Source: Euleptes europaea (taxonomy: Eukaryota > Chordata > Lepidosauria > Squamata > Sphaerodactylidae). Taken from it: DNA of 64,000 nt. Positions 42,546-54,500 of the stretch are shown one piece after another; the first letter of the stretch is position 1; every line of letters starts with the position of its first letter. A program made the position numbers and the translations under genes. The stretch spans positions 63,991,268-64,055,267 of the forward strand of contig NC_079324.1 in NCBI RefSeq assembly GCF_029931775.1, in the 5' to 3' direction. The notes under the pieces are model-generated. The model ran no database searches, was not told the DNA's origin, and was given only the letters and a program-made list of their open reading frames with translations.

Positions 42546-45500
42546 CTGGGGAAGACAGGGCACCTTGAGGACAGCGGGCACGGCTGCAGGGTTTGAGGGG
42601 CAGGAGGAGCACCCAGAAGCACCCAGAGTCCGACAGTCTACCCTATAAGTCTCAAGAGGCTTGATCTCGGGTTTAGGCGCAAATCTAAAAGCATGGCGAA
42701 GACATCTGTGAACACCCAGATACAAGTTCCGGAAAACTAGTAAAAATGGATACTAGTCATGATGCATACCTATTCTCTCCAGGATCAGAGGATCATGCCT
42801 GTTACATGAGCTGCTGTGGAACACAGGCAGGACAATGCTGCTGCAGTCGTCTTGCTTGTGGGCTTCCTGGAGGCACCTGGTTGGCCACTGTGTGAACAGA
42901 CTGATGGACCTTGGTCTGATGCAGCATAGCCTTTCTTATGTTCTAAGGCTTTAAGAGGGGAGTGAACATGTTCAAGGAAGATAGGGCTATCCATTGCTTC
43001 TAGTAAAAATGGAACCTAGTCATGATGCATCCCTATTCTCTCCAGGATCAGAGGAGCATGCCTATTCTAGCAGGTGCTTTGGAACACAGGCAGGATGGTG
43101 CTGCTGCCGTCGTCTTGCTTGTGGGCTTCCTAGAGGCACCTGGTTGGCCACTGTGTGAACCCTGCTGGACTAGATGGGCCTGGGTCTGATCCAGCAGGGC
43201 CTTTCTTATGTTCTTAAGTCCAGACCAGTTTCAGCTCCTTGATGCAAGGATGTTTAGGCTCGCACCTCGATACAGTACTACGCAACATTAAAAAAGCCCC
43301 AAGCTGTAGATGTCAGTGGCAACACTGTTCTCCTTTCCACATACAAACTTGGCAGTTGAATGTCTTCTAGGGCGGGAGCCACCAACAGACCCAGGAGGGA
43401 CTTTTGCAAACTTGGGGGCAGGCAGGATTAAAATGAGGATTAAGATGCGGGGTTGGAAGGATTAAGCGGGATGCTTCCCAGGCCAGCAGGATTAAAAAGA
43501 TATTGGCCCGCTGCAATCGCCTGATGAAGGCAGAGCGGGCTCATTTATCTCCAGCTTGCCAAGGGCACCACAGGATCAGTTTCGGGGTGGGGGGTGAGAT
43601 GGGGAGATTGGTCTGAAAAGAGGGCTGCAGCAATGCATAAGCAAGGAAGAGAAGGGAAAAAAGGGATGGTGCAGGAGGAAGTTTTGTTTCACTTAAGGAT
43701 CCTCAAGTGACATTTATTCATTTATTTAAAACATTTTTTGTACCGCCTTGCCACCCAATCAGGGCCCACAATCAAATTTCCCACTGCACCATATTTTTTC
43801 TTCTCTTCCTCAAATCTGCTCAAGCCCCTAGCAGGCTATACTATCCTGAATGATGCAGGACATCTCTTCTGCATCATTCAGGATATTATAGCCTGCTAGA
43901 TGGAGCACCCTTCTGCTCAGGTCCGAGCCAGACTGAGATCTTGCCCTCCAGTTCTCACTGTGAGCAACAACAGGAGTGCGGCACCACAAAGCAGGAAGAG
44001 TCATCTCCAGCCCCCAGGGGGGGGGGCATGCGCCAACCAGAAAAGTGGCACAACAAAAGATGGGCTTCTACGTACTTCATACAGATTTGACTTTGCTAAT
44101 TAACCAAATAGACAAAAAAAATCTCCCCAGCACACCTGAAGAGGCCTAAGGGTGCTTCTGGAAGCTCAGAATGTTGACAGCAGATGAGCCACAGGAAAAC
44201 TTCCCAAGGCTGCCTTGCCCACGAGCAGAGCACTTGTGCTGCCCAACGTGCCCGGGCTGTCTTCAGGTCTCCAACAATCCTTATAGAATCATAGAGTTGG
44301 AAGTGACCACCAGGGTCATCTAGTCCAACCCCCTGCACAATGCAGGAAATTCACAACTCCCCCCCCCAAACACACCCAGTGACCCCTACTCCATGCCCAG
44401 GAGATGGCCAAGGTGCCCTCATAGAATCATAGAGTTGGAAGGGACTACCAGGGCCATCAAGTCCAACCCCCTGCACAATGCAGGAAATTCACAACTACCT
44501 CCCCCCTCCACACCCCTAGTGACCAGAAGATGGCCAAGGTGCCCTCCCTCTCATCATCTGCCTAAGGTCACAGAATCAGTATTGCTGACAGATGGCCACC
44601 TAGCCTCTGCTTAAAAACCTCCAGGGAAGGAGAGCTTACCACCTCTCGAGGAAGCCTGTTCCACTGAGGAACAGCTCTGTTAGAAAATTCTTCCTAATGT
44701 CTAGACAGAAACTCTTTTGATTTAATTTCAACCCGTTGGTTCTGGTCCAACCTTCCCCGAAAGCATCCTGCCTCCCAAGCAGCCAGGCCAGCAGAGGCAG
44801 GGAATACTCCCCCCCCCCACTTTAGAGGGCCAAGGGTACTCACTTTTGAAAAGAGGTCGGCCATCTCCGTCACTGCCACGTGGATTCTTTCCGAGCAGGG
44901 GATGTAACTACAAGGAGAAGCAGGAAGCAGCTGACTCAACCATGGCAAGATGCCCCCCCCCCAATGCCGCAACAGGTGAAGTTAGTTGCACCCTGAAACA
45001 AGGGTGCCCACACAGCCAGGCCCGCCACTGCCACACACTCTGAGGGGCAACATAAGGGGCAGATGTGCATGCTTGCAAAGCAGCAAGGCCGAGACCCCAA
45101 AGGGAAAAGCCGCCTCCCCAGAGGGCAGGGGCTTCCATGATGGATAGGTGGGGGTGGACAAGCTCCTCAATGAAGCCACCATCCCCAGACCAGACCCAGG
45201 CTCCTCATGCAGGAGCTATAGCCCCAGAAGATGCAAAAAGTAAATTAAGGAGGCTTCTTGGATTAACAGTGAGTGAGACAGGAATGTGTAAGTTGTGGTG
45301 CTACACAGAATTCTTCGTGTTTAGAAGAGACCCTGTGATTCAGTGTATGATCTACCTCACTGGGAGCAGGCACTCATGCCAAAGTGATTTATTTTGGCCA
45401 CACAGTTTGGCTTGTTTCTCAAGATCCGGGGACCTTTCGTTGCTGATTCTGTGCTAGTCAGCATCTTGGTGTGTGTGTGTGTGAAAAGGGGCTGCCTCTC

Positions 45501-48500
45501 CAAAGCCACACCCAACGGCCTGAGGCTGCTGCAGCCGCACCGAGCGCATCACAGCTCCTGCCCAGTGGGAGCATCTCTTGCACAAGCCCCGCTGGAAGGG
45601 CAAGGACCTGTGCAAGATTCTGCCACCTGAAACGTGGCGCTCCTTCTCGTCAGGCAAAGAACGGATGCCAGGCGTGGCAGCACAGCCTTTCGGATGGCAA
45701 TGTCACCTCCTGAGAAAAGCCCGTCAGACATTCAGGTGTTTTGCCGGCTGCTGGGGAGGAGCAAGAGATTAGCAGGAGAGGACGGGACGTCACTCCCTGA
45801 AGATTTTCTTCCTAGATTGTGCCATTCTAAGCAGGTGGGGCTTTCCTCTCCGTCGCCCATCATTGCATAAAGGAAAGATTAGCAGTTTCAAGAGGCATGA
45901 GGCAATTCAGGGTGCAGGGCCCCTCGGGGCACAGCTGCCGACGCAAGGTTGAGATGTTGCAAAAGACACACAGAAGCCGAACTGCGGGTGCCAAGAGCGG
46001 GTTTTGAGCCAGCCCTTCCGTCCCTCAGAGGGCAGCCTGAGCTTGGATAGCCAGGGACGCCTGACAGGCCAAAGGGCAGCAGGAGAGCAGCCATCCTACC
46101 GGCAAAGGTCTGCAGCTCCACTGAGTGTATGTGTGTTGGGGGGGGGGGGCAGGATCTGTCCCAGCAAATGACCCTGCCTTTGCAGACAAAATACAGAACT
46201 GCCTCCCAGAGAGAGGCTCAGGGTTCCTTTGCAGCTGGTTTGCATTCAGTGCACGCGCTCTGGCCTGTTTTCAAAAAGCGTTCAGCGACTCATTCAGGGA
46301 ATCGTGTGGACTCTTAACTCATCCTGATTGCATTTCAATTTGGCATATTCATGTGCTGATTTTACTGCCAGCCAGCCACATTTTAACTACACTCCAACAT
46401 GCTCACTCTCCCTGCCTTCGCAGTTTGGGGGCTACCTAAACGAACAGATCTTGCAATTAATATGACCAGCTCCAAAGTATTTCTGCGACACCCTTAGCTT
46501 TGTATTTACAATAACCCCCTGAGACTGTTTTATGGCTGGAGAGCAGAGAGCCATTTTGGAGGTGCCACTCAATGGGGAGGAGCAGAAGTGGCACCGACGT
46601 GCCCTGTTGTGCCCACAGCAAAGGCTGGCCAAGTTGGCCTTAAGTGATTCTCTGCTTTGCGCAGCACCTGAAATTTATCTCAAACACTCCTGTCACAAAG
46701 ACTCCTGGGAGTTGCCCTGTACCACTCTGCCTGCAAAGGAGCTGTGTGTCCCTTTTGGCATTTGAGAGGGGCATGGCTGGACTCTTGCTGGTTTCTGTAT
46801 TTACAACGTGTGGCCACAAGAGCAGTCATCAAAAAGCCTCTTCCCAGGGACTGTGCTGTAATTGAACACCAGCAAGCGCTGTGCCCGAGGATGGTGGTAA
46901 GGTATGGTCCTAACACCATGGCCCGATACAATCTGCTTCCCAGCCCTCTCTTTTTCTATATCTTCGTACAACCGGCCCGATGAAGAGGTTCTGGTGAGCT
47001 CAAACGTTTGCACAATATTTTGTGCCCATCTGGTTGGCCCTAAGAAAAGGTATTGCATGGACGGAGTTCAACATTACAAAATGGCCTAACGCGGAGTCTG
47101 ATCACTGGTCCATCTAGCTCCAGATGGTTCCCTCTTACTGGCGGCTGCTCTCCGGGGTCTCAGGCTGCAGAAAAAGGTCTTTCCCAACACCTGAAAGCCC
47201 CTTCACTGGAGAGGCCACTGGCGATTGAGCAGATGCTCAGCCTCCGAGCTGTGATAGATTCAGGAGGGTTAAGTCTTCAAAATCCAAACATGGGTGTTTT
47301 AAGACTTTAATGCCGGAAGAAGCATGGCCCAGCTGGATGGGAGAAAGGATATGTTTGTTGCAATGAGGAGGACTCTGAAAAAGCAGCCTCCGCCCCGCCC
47401 ACCGCACAGCCACGAACCAAGCCTGGCCCCCCACCCATCAGGCCTTGCTGCTGCTGGTGAGAGTTTGGGCGGGGGGGGGGGACATCAAACCAACCTCTGC
47501 AAGTTAGTCCACACGCAAGAGACGCCCCCTCCTCACCACACTTGACCGCCACCACCCCTTTTCCCATGCCTCAACCGCAGGCAAGTCAGTTATTCAGAAG
47601 GTGCCGAGGTGTTGAACACGAGCCAGGAAAGCAAAGACACACAGGGAGAGGAGGGCAGGAACGATTATGCAGGAAAGTTGCCTGGACGCTTGGCTCACAT
47701 ACAATAGACCCACGCAGCAGGTTGGCGCTCCCGTTGCATGGCCAAGTAGAGTGGGGGGCGTGGCCAAGTAGAGTGGGGGGCGCGGGGGCGGGGAGAGAGC
47801 CTGCAGGGCTCTGTACAGATGCTGTGCCAGAGAGGAAGGGTGGGGGCCTGTGTGGAGCAAATTGTGGGCCCCGCTTCCTAAATCCTGATGGCTGAGACAG
47901 CTTCTGAGTGGTGCCTCAGTTCTAGGCCTGGGGGCTTCATGGACACACACTGTTCCTAATCTGAACTTAGTGGCCTCGATCTGTCCATCACATTTTTATC
48001 TTGTGGGCTCAATCTGTCAGCTTACTCTCCCTCCAGCCCTTAACTGTCACAGGAATGCCGTGAGGTGGGTTAGGATGAAAGACAGCGACTAGCCCAAGGT
48101 CATAATGACTGAGCAGGATTTGAACTTGGGTCTTGGGGTGAACTGCACAAAAGCGAGCCCAGAAAAAGCACCCTGCGTTTGTGATAACAGGTGGGGGGAG
48201 GTACACATGAACACATGAAGCTGCCTTATGCTGAATCAGACCCTTGGTCCATCAAAGCCAGCATTGTCTACTCAGACCGGCAGCGGCTCTCCAGGGTCTC
48301 AGGCAGGGGTCTTTCACATCACCTACTCGCCTAGTCACTTTAACTGGAGATGCCGGGGATTGAACTTGGGACCTCCTGCGTGCCAAGCAGAGGCTCTACC
48401 ACTGAGCCACAGCCCCTCCCCTAAAGGGTTCGAAGGCGAGCAGACTATGTCTGTCTTGCTGATGCAGGAACGATCAGTTCAAGTAACCAAGGCAATGGGA

Positions 48501-51500
48501 GGGAAGACATCGTGGAGAGGGGGAGGGAAGCCCCAGAAGACGCCTTCCCACGGGAATGACAACGTGTCACTCAATCACGGACTGGAAGCAGAATGCCTGG
48601 TGAGGGGGCTGCATCCTTTCTTGCATAACCACTAATTGCCCGGTGCTTGGGGGAGGGGAGAAGGGTGTGGCATAACCAGAGAGAAAGAGAAAGAGGGCAC
48701 AGTGCCTGGGAGGCAGGGACAGAGGCCAGAGTACCAGGAAGTGGGGTCGGGCTGCCGGAGGGTCAGAGGCTGCAGGGAAGCTCGCTCGGCCCACGGAACC
48801 AGGGCGCCAAAACAGCCCAGGCTGTGCCTGAGCTTGGGCACGCTGGCACGGCCTAACAGCCTGGTCGCCCAGAGGAGAAAAATGAGAGAGAGAGGGAGAA
48901 ATAAAAGAGGCGTTTTTTGGCATTCGAGACAGCAAGGTGGCCTGTCCCGGCTAGGGAAGGCTTTGGCAGAGCCAGGCAGCGGCACGTGGGACGCGCAACC
49001 CACGCGCACGCCCATTTCAATGTGCCTCTTGAAAACTTCCCCATCAAAGCCCAGTGCCACTTCTGCCCCTCCAGCTCCTCCAAACTGGGAGGGACGTGGC
49101 AGAGGACACGGGCGACTACAGCGGAAGAGACTGAACGCAGACACTCCAGGAGACCACAGCTGAGGCTGGAGGGACAGGCATCTCCTCCGGGTCAGATGTG
49201 CGGGGGACCAGGTTGCACATCACACCCAGCCCAGAAGAAGGAGAGAAGCTGAGGGCTGTGTGGAAGTTACGGCTGCCTCTTAGGGCTGGTTTCTTTTTTC
49301 TTTTTTAAAGGAGAAAATGACCAGGGCCTACACGACTCCAGCGACAGACTGGCAAGCGGCCTGATCCTCTGGCCGGCCAAGCAGCCTCGTGTCCTGAGAA
49401 GGATGGGTTTTGCAGCGTCTCCGTCCCTCACCTGTCGTGTTTGTTCTCCTGGGCTGCCCTGAGAAGCTCCTGGATGTTCTTGGTGATCTGCTCCGTTTTC
49501 TGGATGACGTCCTCTGTACTGGGCAGGCTGGCGTCAGGGTCCTTGCTCTCAGGGGTGGGCCCTTCCCCATGCCAGAGGGCGCTTCGCTGCCGAGCTTTCC
49601 TGGAGGGCCTGCCAAAACACACAGCTTTGTGCTACTGGGTTCATATCCAGCTTGGTGAATGTGAAGACTATGGATCAGATCCTGTGAGCGATAGAGGCCC
49701 GAAAAACAACTGGAAAAGTTGAGAAACAAACCTATTTTTAGCCCAAAGCTTCCACCCCCACCTGCTTCTCCAGTAGAAAAATTTGAGATTTTGAGGAGCA
49801 CTGGAAAACCCATTTATGACCTTTTCCTCTGCTGGAATTGGCAAAATGATTTTAAGACAAGTTTTTGCTCATTCCGGATGTGTAGTATGAAGGCATTTAT
49901 GTAAGAATCATCAGCAAGAGGGAATGGGAACCATCGGCAACTCCCAGGGCGGGGCTCTCCCATCCCCTGGCCCTGCTTCCTCCCGTCTCTGCTTTCCACT
50001 CAGGAATGGAGTCTGCGGACTGCCCAGGCACTGTGCACAGGTTTGCAGTCTTGGCATCTTTCAGCATCATCTGGTGTTTGTTCAGACTGACTGGAAAAAC
50101 ATCCACAATTCCTGCCACCAAGCGTGCCCTCCCCACCCTGGCTGGCACTGCTGCCCATTTCTCATTCAATGTGGCTAATCCAGAAGGACATTTGACGGGG
50201 TGGGCACGCAAAGGGCTGGCCCAGAAAGGTGAGCCCTAGATACGCACCCCGTCTCGTCCAGCTCCAGCCCAGGGATGGTGTTGTCGTAGTCGCCCTCGGG
50301 CACACTGCTCTGTTTGTCCAGTTTGGAGGCCTGGAAGGAAAGCGGGAAGAGGCAGAGTGAGACCCGGACCCCTCCCACCAAGAGAGAGCAGGCAGGCACA
50401 GCTCCACAGATGCCCTCGGCCCTGAGGGAGGGAGGGGAGCTCCAGCCTGCGTTCCCAAAAGGCCACTCCAGCCTGTCTGTCAGTGATGGCCTTTTCCTCA
50501 ATCACTGGGGGGGAGGGGCTTTAAAATAATTCAGACCCTCCCTCTGGGGGTCATTAAGAGGTGGGCCTCCCTAACTTCCCCACTAAAGCAGTTTGTGTGC
50601 GTGTGTGTATGGGGGGGGTGTCAGCCCAGCTAACGAAGTTACCGTCTAGAAGCCCCCTCAACTGAGTGATTTTAGCCAGAGTGGAAGTCTGAGACTTAAA
50701 CTAAATCGAGCAACCTGCCGAGAACCTGCTCACTTGAAGTCACGGCAATGCTCTTCCTTGCAAGCTCCTGGCAGAACATCTGCCTCTGCTTTACATTTGC
50801 CTCACTGGCGAAAAGCCACTGAGAGGGTGGAGAGAAGCATCTTCTCGATGGCCCCACAATCCATTGCGAATTGGCCCCCAGACTTCCTCCCCACCCCCGC
50901 TTCCTCCTCCTGGGCAGCCCCTCTCCCTTTGCTGGCTGCATTCGCCTCAAGGCCCCTGGCTAACTTGCTCCGGCTTCAAGGGGCCCCTCTTCTGGCAGGG
51001 GAACCGCAGCCCCGGCAGCCATCGGCTCGACCACTTCAGTGTCACAGCAGGGACAGCCGCCAGCGAGGTCTCCGCTTCCGGACCCCTCCAGCACCGCCTC
51101 CCCTTCCCCTCGATTCCTCCTCCCTCCCCTGCCCTTCTCCTGTGCCGTGCTGCTCCAGACACCTGGAAGAGTCTCCCCCACCCCATCATCTGCTGAGCCC
51201 TTCCCTCTCCACTTTCAAGTCTCTGTCAGGGTCAAAGAGCCCCTGAACAGCTGCGGGGCCTTCTCCACCCAGGCCTACGAATTCATTTCTGTGACTATTC
51301 TGAGCTGCCGGCAAAGAACATCTGAACACCACCAAACAAAGCGTGTCCTTGGAGGCTCATCAAGATGGCCTCCCGCAAAGGCATCTTCAGCCCATCAGCC
51401 AAGCCCCTGGGCTGGCTACAAAGGACCGGCCATAGGAACACAAGAGCCGCCCTCCTGGCTCAGACTGAAGGCCCCTCCCCTTGCCCATGTCGGCCAACCA

Positions 51501-54500
51501 CACACCCCTACAAGCCTAGAAGGAGGGCGTGGAAGCCACAGCTTCCCCAGGACTGCCCTGCAGCAACTGATGCCTGGGGTACACTGCCCCTGATCATGGA
51601 GGTTCCATTTAGCTGCCATGACTAACAGACGTGGATGGACCCCTCCGCCTTCCGTTTGGCTAGCCCCCGTTTAAAGCCATCTACAAAGAAGAAGAGTTGG
51701 TTTTTATATGGTGACTTTCTCTATCGAATAAGGGAGAATCAAACCAGCTTACAATTGCCTTCCCTTCCTCTCCCCACAGCAGACACCCTGTGAGGCAGGA
51801 GAGGCTGAGAGAGTGGTGACTAGCCCAAGGTCACCCAGCTGGGTTCATGTGTAGGAGAAGGGAAACAAATCCAATTCACCAGATTAGCCTCCGCCGCTCA
51901 TGTGGAGGAGTGGGGAATCAAACCTGGTTCTCCAGATTAGACTCCACCGCTCCAAACCACCGCTCCTAACCACTACACCACGTTGGCTCCAGCAGCTGCT
52001 GCCCTATCCCATGGCAGAAAGTGCCCCCACTTAACTAGGTGTGGTTGAAGGAAGCCGTTTCTCCTGCCTGGCCTTCCCCCCACCCTCCCCGCGCAGCAGT
52101 GTTCAAGCCTCTTCCCAAATAGCTGTTAGCTACGAGACAGCAGTGGCCGCCCCAGATCTCAGCTGGTAGCCGTGGGTCAGTCCAGAGAGTGCTTCGCAGA
52201 TCAAGTGTCCGAGAGAGAAGGGGGTGTGCGTTGTGGCTGAAGGTTCTGGGTGGCTGAGATAGGGAGGGAGAGCTGGAAGGGGAAGAAGTGAAGCAACCCT
52301 TGTGGCGCCAAGAGAGAAGGAGCGCAGGGGGGCAGCCCCATGCAAGAAGTTGGGGGGGGGGAGTTCTGCTAGCAGGTGGGGAGAGGGAGAGAGACCTCTC
52401 AGAGGGCAGCCTGCCACTCTGGGGAAGAAGTACTTAACCCTTCGTGTGCTTTCGTCTCTTGACCAGGAAAGCATGGAGGGGAAGGAGGGCATGGATGAAG
52501 AGGTGGTGGTCACCAGCCTACTCCTCCCAATCTAAAAACAAGGGAGAGAGAAAGATACTCGGGGGGAAAAACACACACACCACACCGCTCTCGAGACTCT
52601 GGGTGCCAAATGCAACTCCAGAGTGACTCAGCGCCTGCCTCCCTGAGGTCTTCTGCTCCACAGCAAACGTGTCTGATGAAGGGTGCTCCGACTCTTGAAA
52701 GCTTCTACCCCAAGAACTGTGTTGGTCTGTGAGGTACCCTGGACTCGAATCTAGCTCTTCCACTGCAGAGGGAGGCAGAGCCGCCCACGGAAACGACCCG
52801 CAGCAAGTGAACCTTGAGCCAATTACTAATTTTTTATTTTATTTAGTCACTTCATTTCTAGACCATGAGACTCAGTGAGTCTCAAGGAGGATTACAAAAC
52901 ACAGAAAACCATTCAAGCAGCCAGCACAAGACATCCGGTAACAATCAAGCTAGGCGGGGATCACAGAAATTAGGAAACAGAAAGCTGCCTTAAGGAAAGG
53001 CATTGCACAAACAAGGCTGAGTGGTTCTGCCCTTGGGCAATGTAATGATGCCAAGAATGCCAAGCCAAATCGGGGCTGGTTACTTCATCCCCACGGTGGC
53101 AAGAGAGGGCTGAATTCCTCCCCACACCAGGCCCACCGAGAAACAAACCACCCTTGATGCTCGTGCAGAGCCAGGGGGCTGAGTCACATGACCCTGTATC
53201 TAGTCTCCCTCCGGTTTCAAACATGCCAATGGCTTTGATAGCTGGATGTTACTCCCGAACACCATGGGCCTCTTGTCTATGTACTTGTGGAGCCGTTCTA
53301 GAGGACCTAATTTATTACACCTTATTCTGTCCTCTCTAGACAGAGCACAGATCTAAATTTCTTGAAACGTTTTTAAAGGGCCTAAATCGTTTTTCGGATC
53401 CAGAGAAGCTGCTCTTTCTCCTATCAGACGCCAACCCTGATATTTCCTACAAAGTGTCACTCTTTGCTTTGGCAGCCAAGAAAATCCAAGCTAAAGCTGT
53501 TTTTAATCAGGGAATTTAACGTATTTAATTACTAGCTTCTTGGGGGTCAGACTGTTTTAAAGTTATTTTAACCTTATATTAATGTTATTTTAATGTTTTA
53601 TATGGTAGATTGTTTGTGGCCAAAGGCCATCACAATAAACTTTATCACCTATCACCGTATCTAGCACCAGGCATGCAAACCACCACTCGCTGGGGCAAGG
53701 TCAAATGTCATGACGCCCACAAGAACGTGAGCTTCTCTCCTTCTTCTCCGCCATTCACATACAGTGAGGGAAAAAAGTATTTGATCCCCTGCTAAATTTG
53801 CCCGTTTGCCCTCTGACAAAGAAATGACCAGTCCATAATTTTAATGGTAGGTTTATTGTAGCTGTGAGAGACAGAATAACAACAGGAAAACCCCCAGAAA
53901 CCCAGAAGACAAAAGTCAGAGATTGATGTGCATTATAATGAGTGAAATAAGTATTTGATCCCCTATCAACCAGCCAGATTAGGGTTAGGGTTCTGCTGTC
54001 GACAGAAGCAATCAATCCATCAGATTCCAAACTAGCCACCATGACCAAGACCAAAGAGCTGTCCAAGGATGTCAGGGACAAGATTGTAGACCTGCACAAG
54101 GCTGGACTGGGCTACAGGACTATTGCCAAGCAGCTTGGTGAGAAGGTGACAACCCTAACCCTAACCCTGTCAACCTCCCTCGGTCTGGGGCTCCATGCAA
54201 CATCTCATCTCGTGGAGTTGCAATGATCATGAGAACGGTGATGAAGCAGCCCAGAACTACACGGGGGGAACTTGTCAATGATCTCAGGGCAGCTGGGACC
54301 ATAGTCACCATGAAAACAGTCGGTAACACACTACGCTGTGAAGGACTGAGATCTTGCAGAGCCCGCAAGGTCCCCTTGCTCAAGACAGGACATGTACAGG
54401 CCCGTCTGCAGTTTGCCAATGCACATCTGAATGACCCAGAGGAGAACTGGGTGGAAGTGTTGTGGTCAGATGAGACCAAAATCGAGCTCTTTGGCATCAA

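Noticed and set aside
53979-54168. True telomeric or chromosome-end sequence
   Set aside because: Only about two to three hexamers each, both inside a transposon and in an intron of a normal gene.
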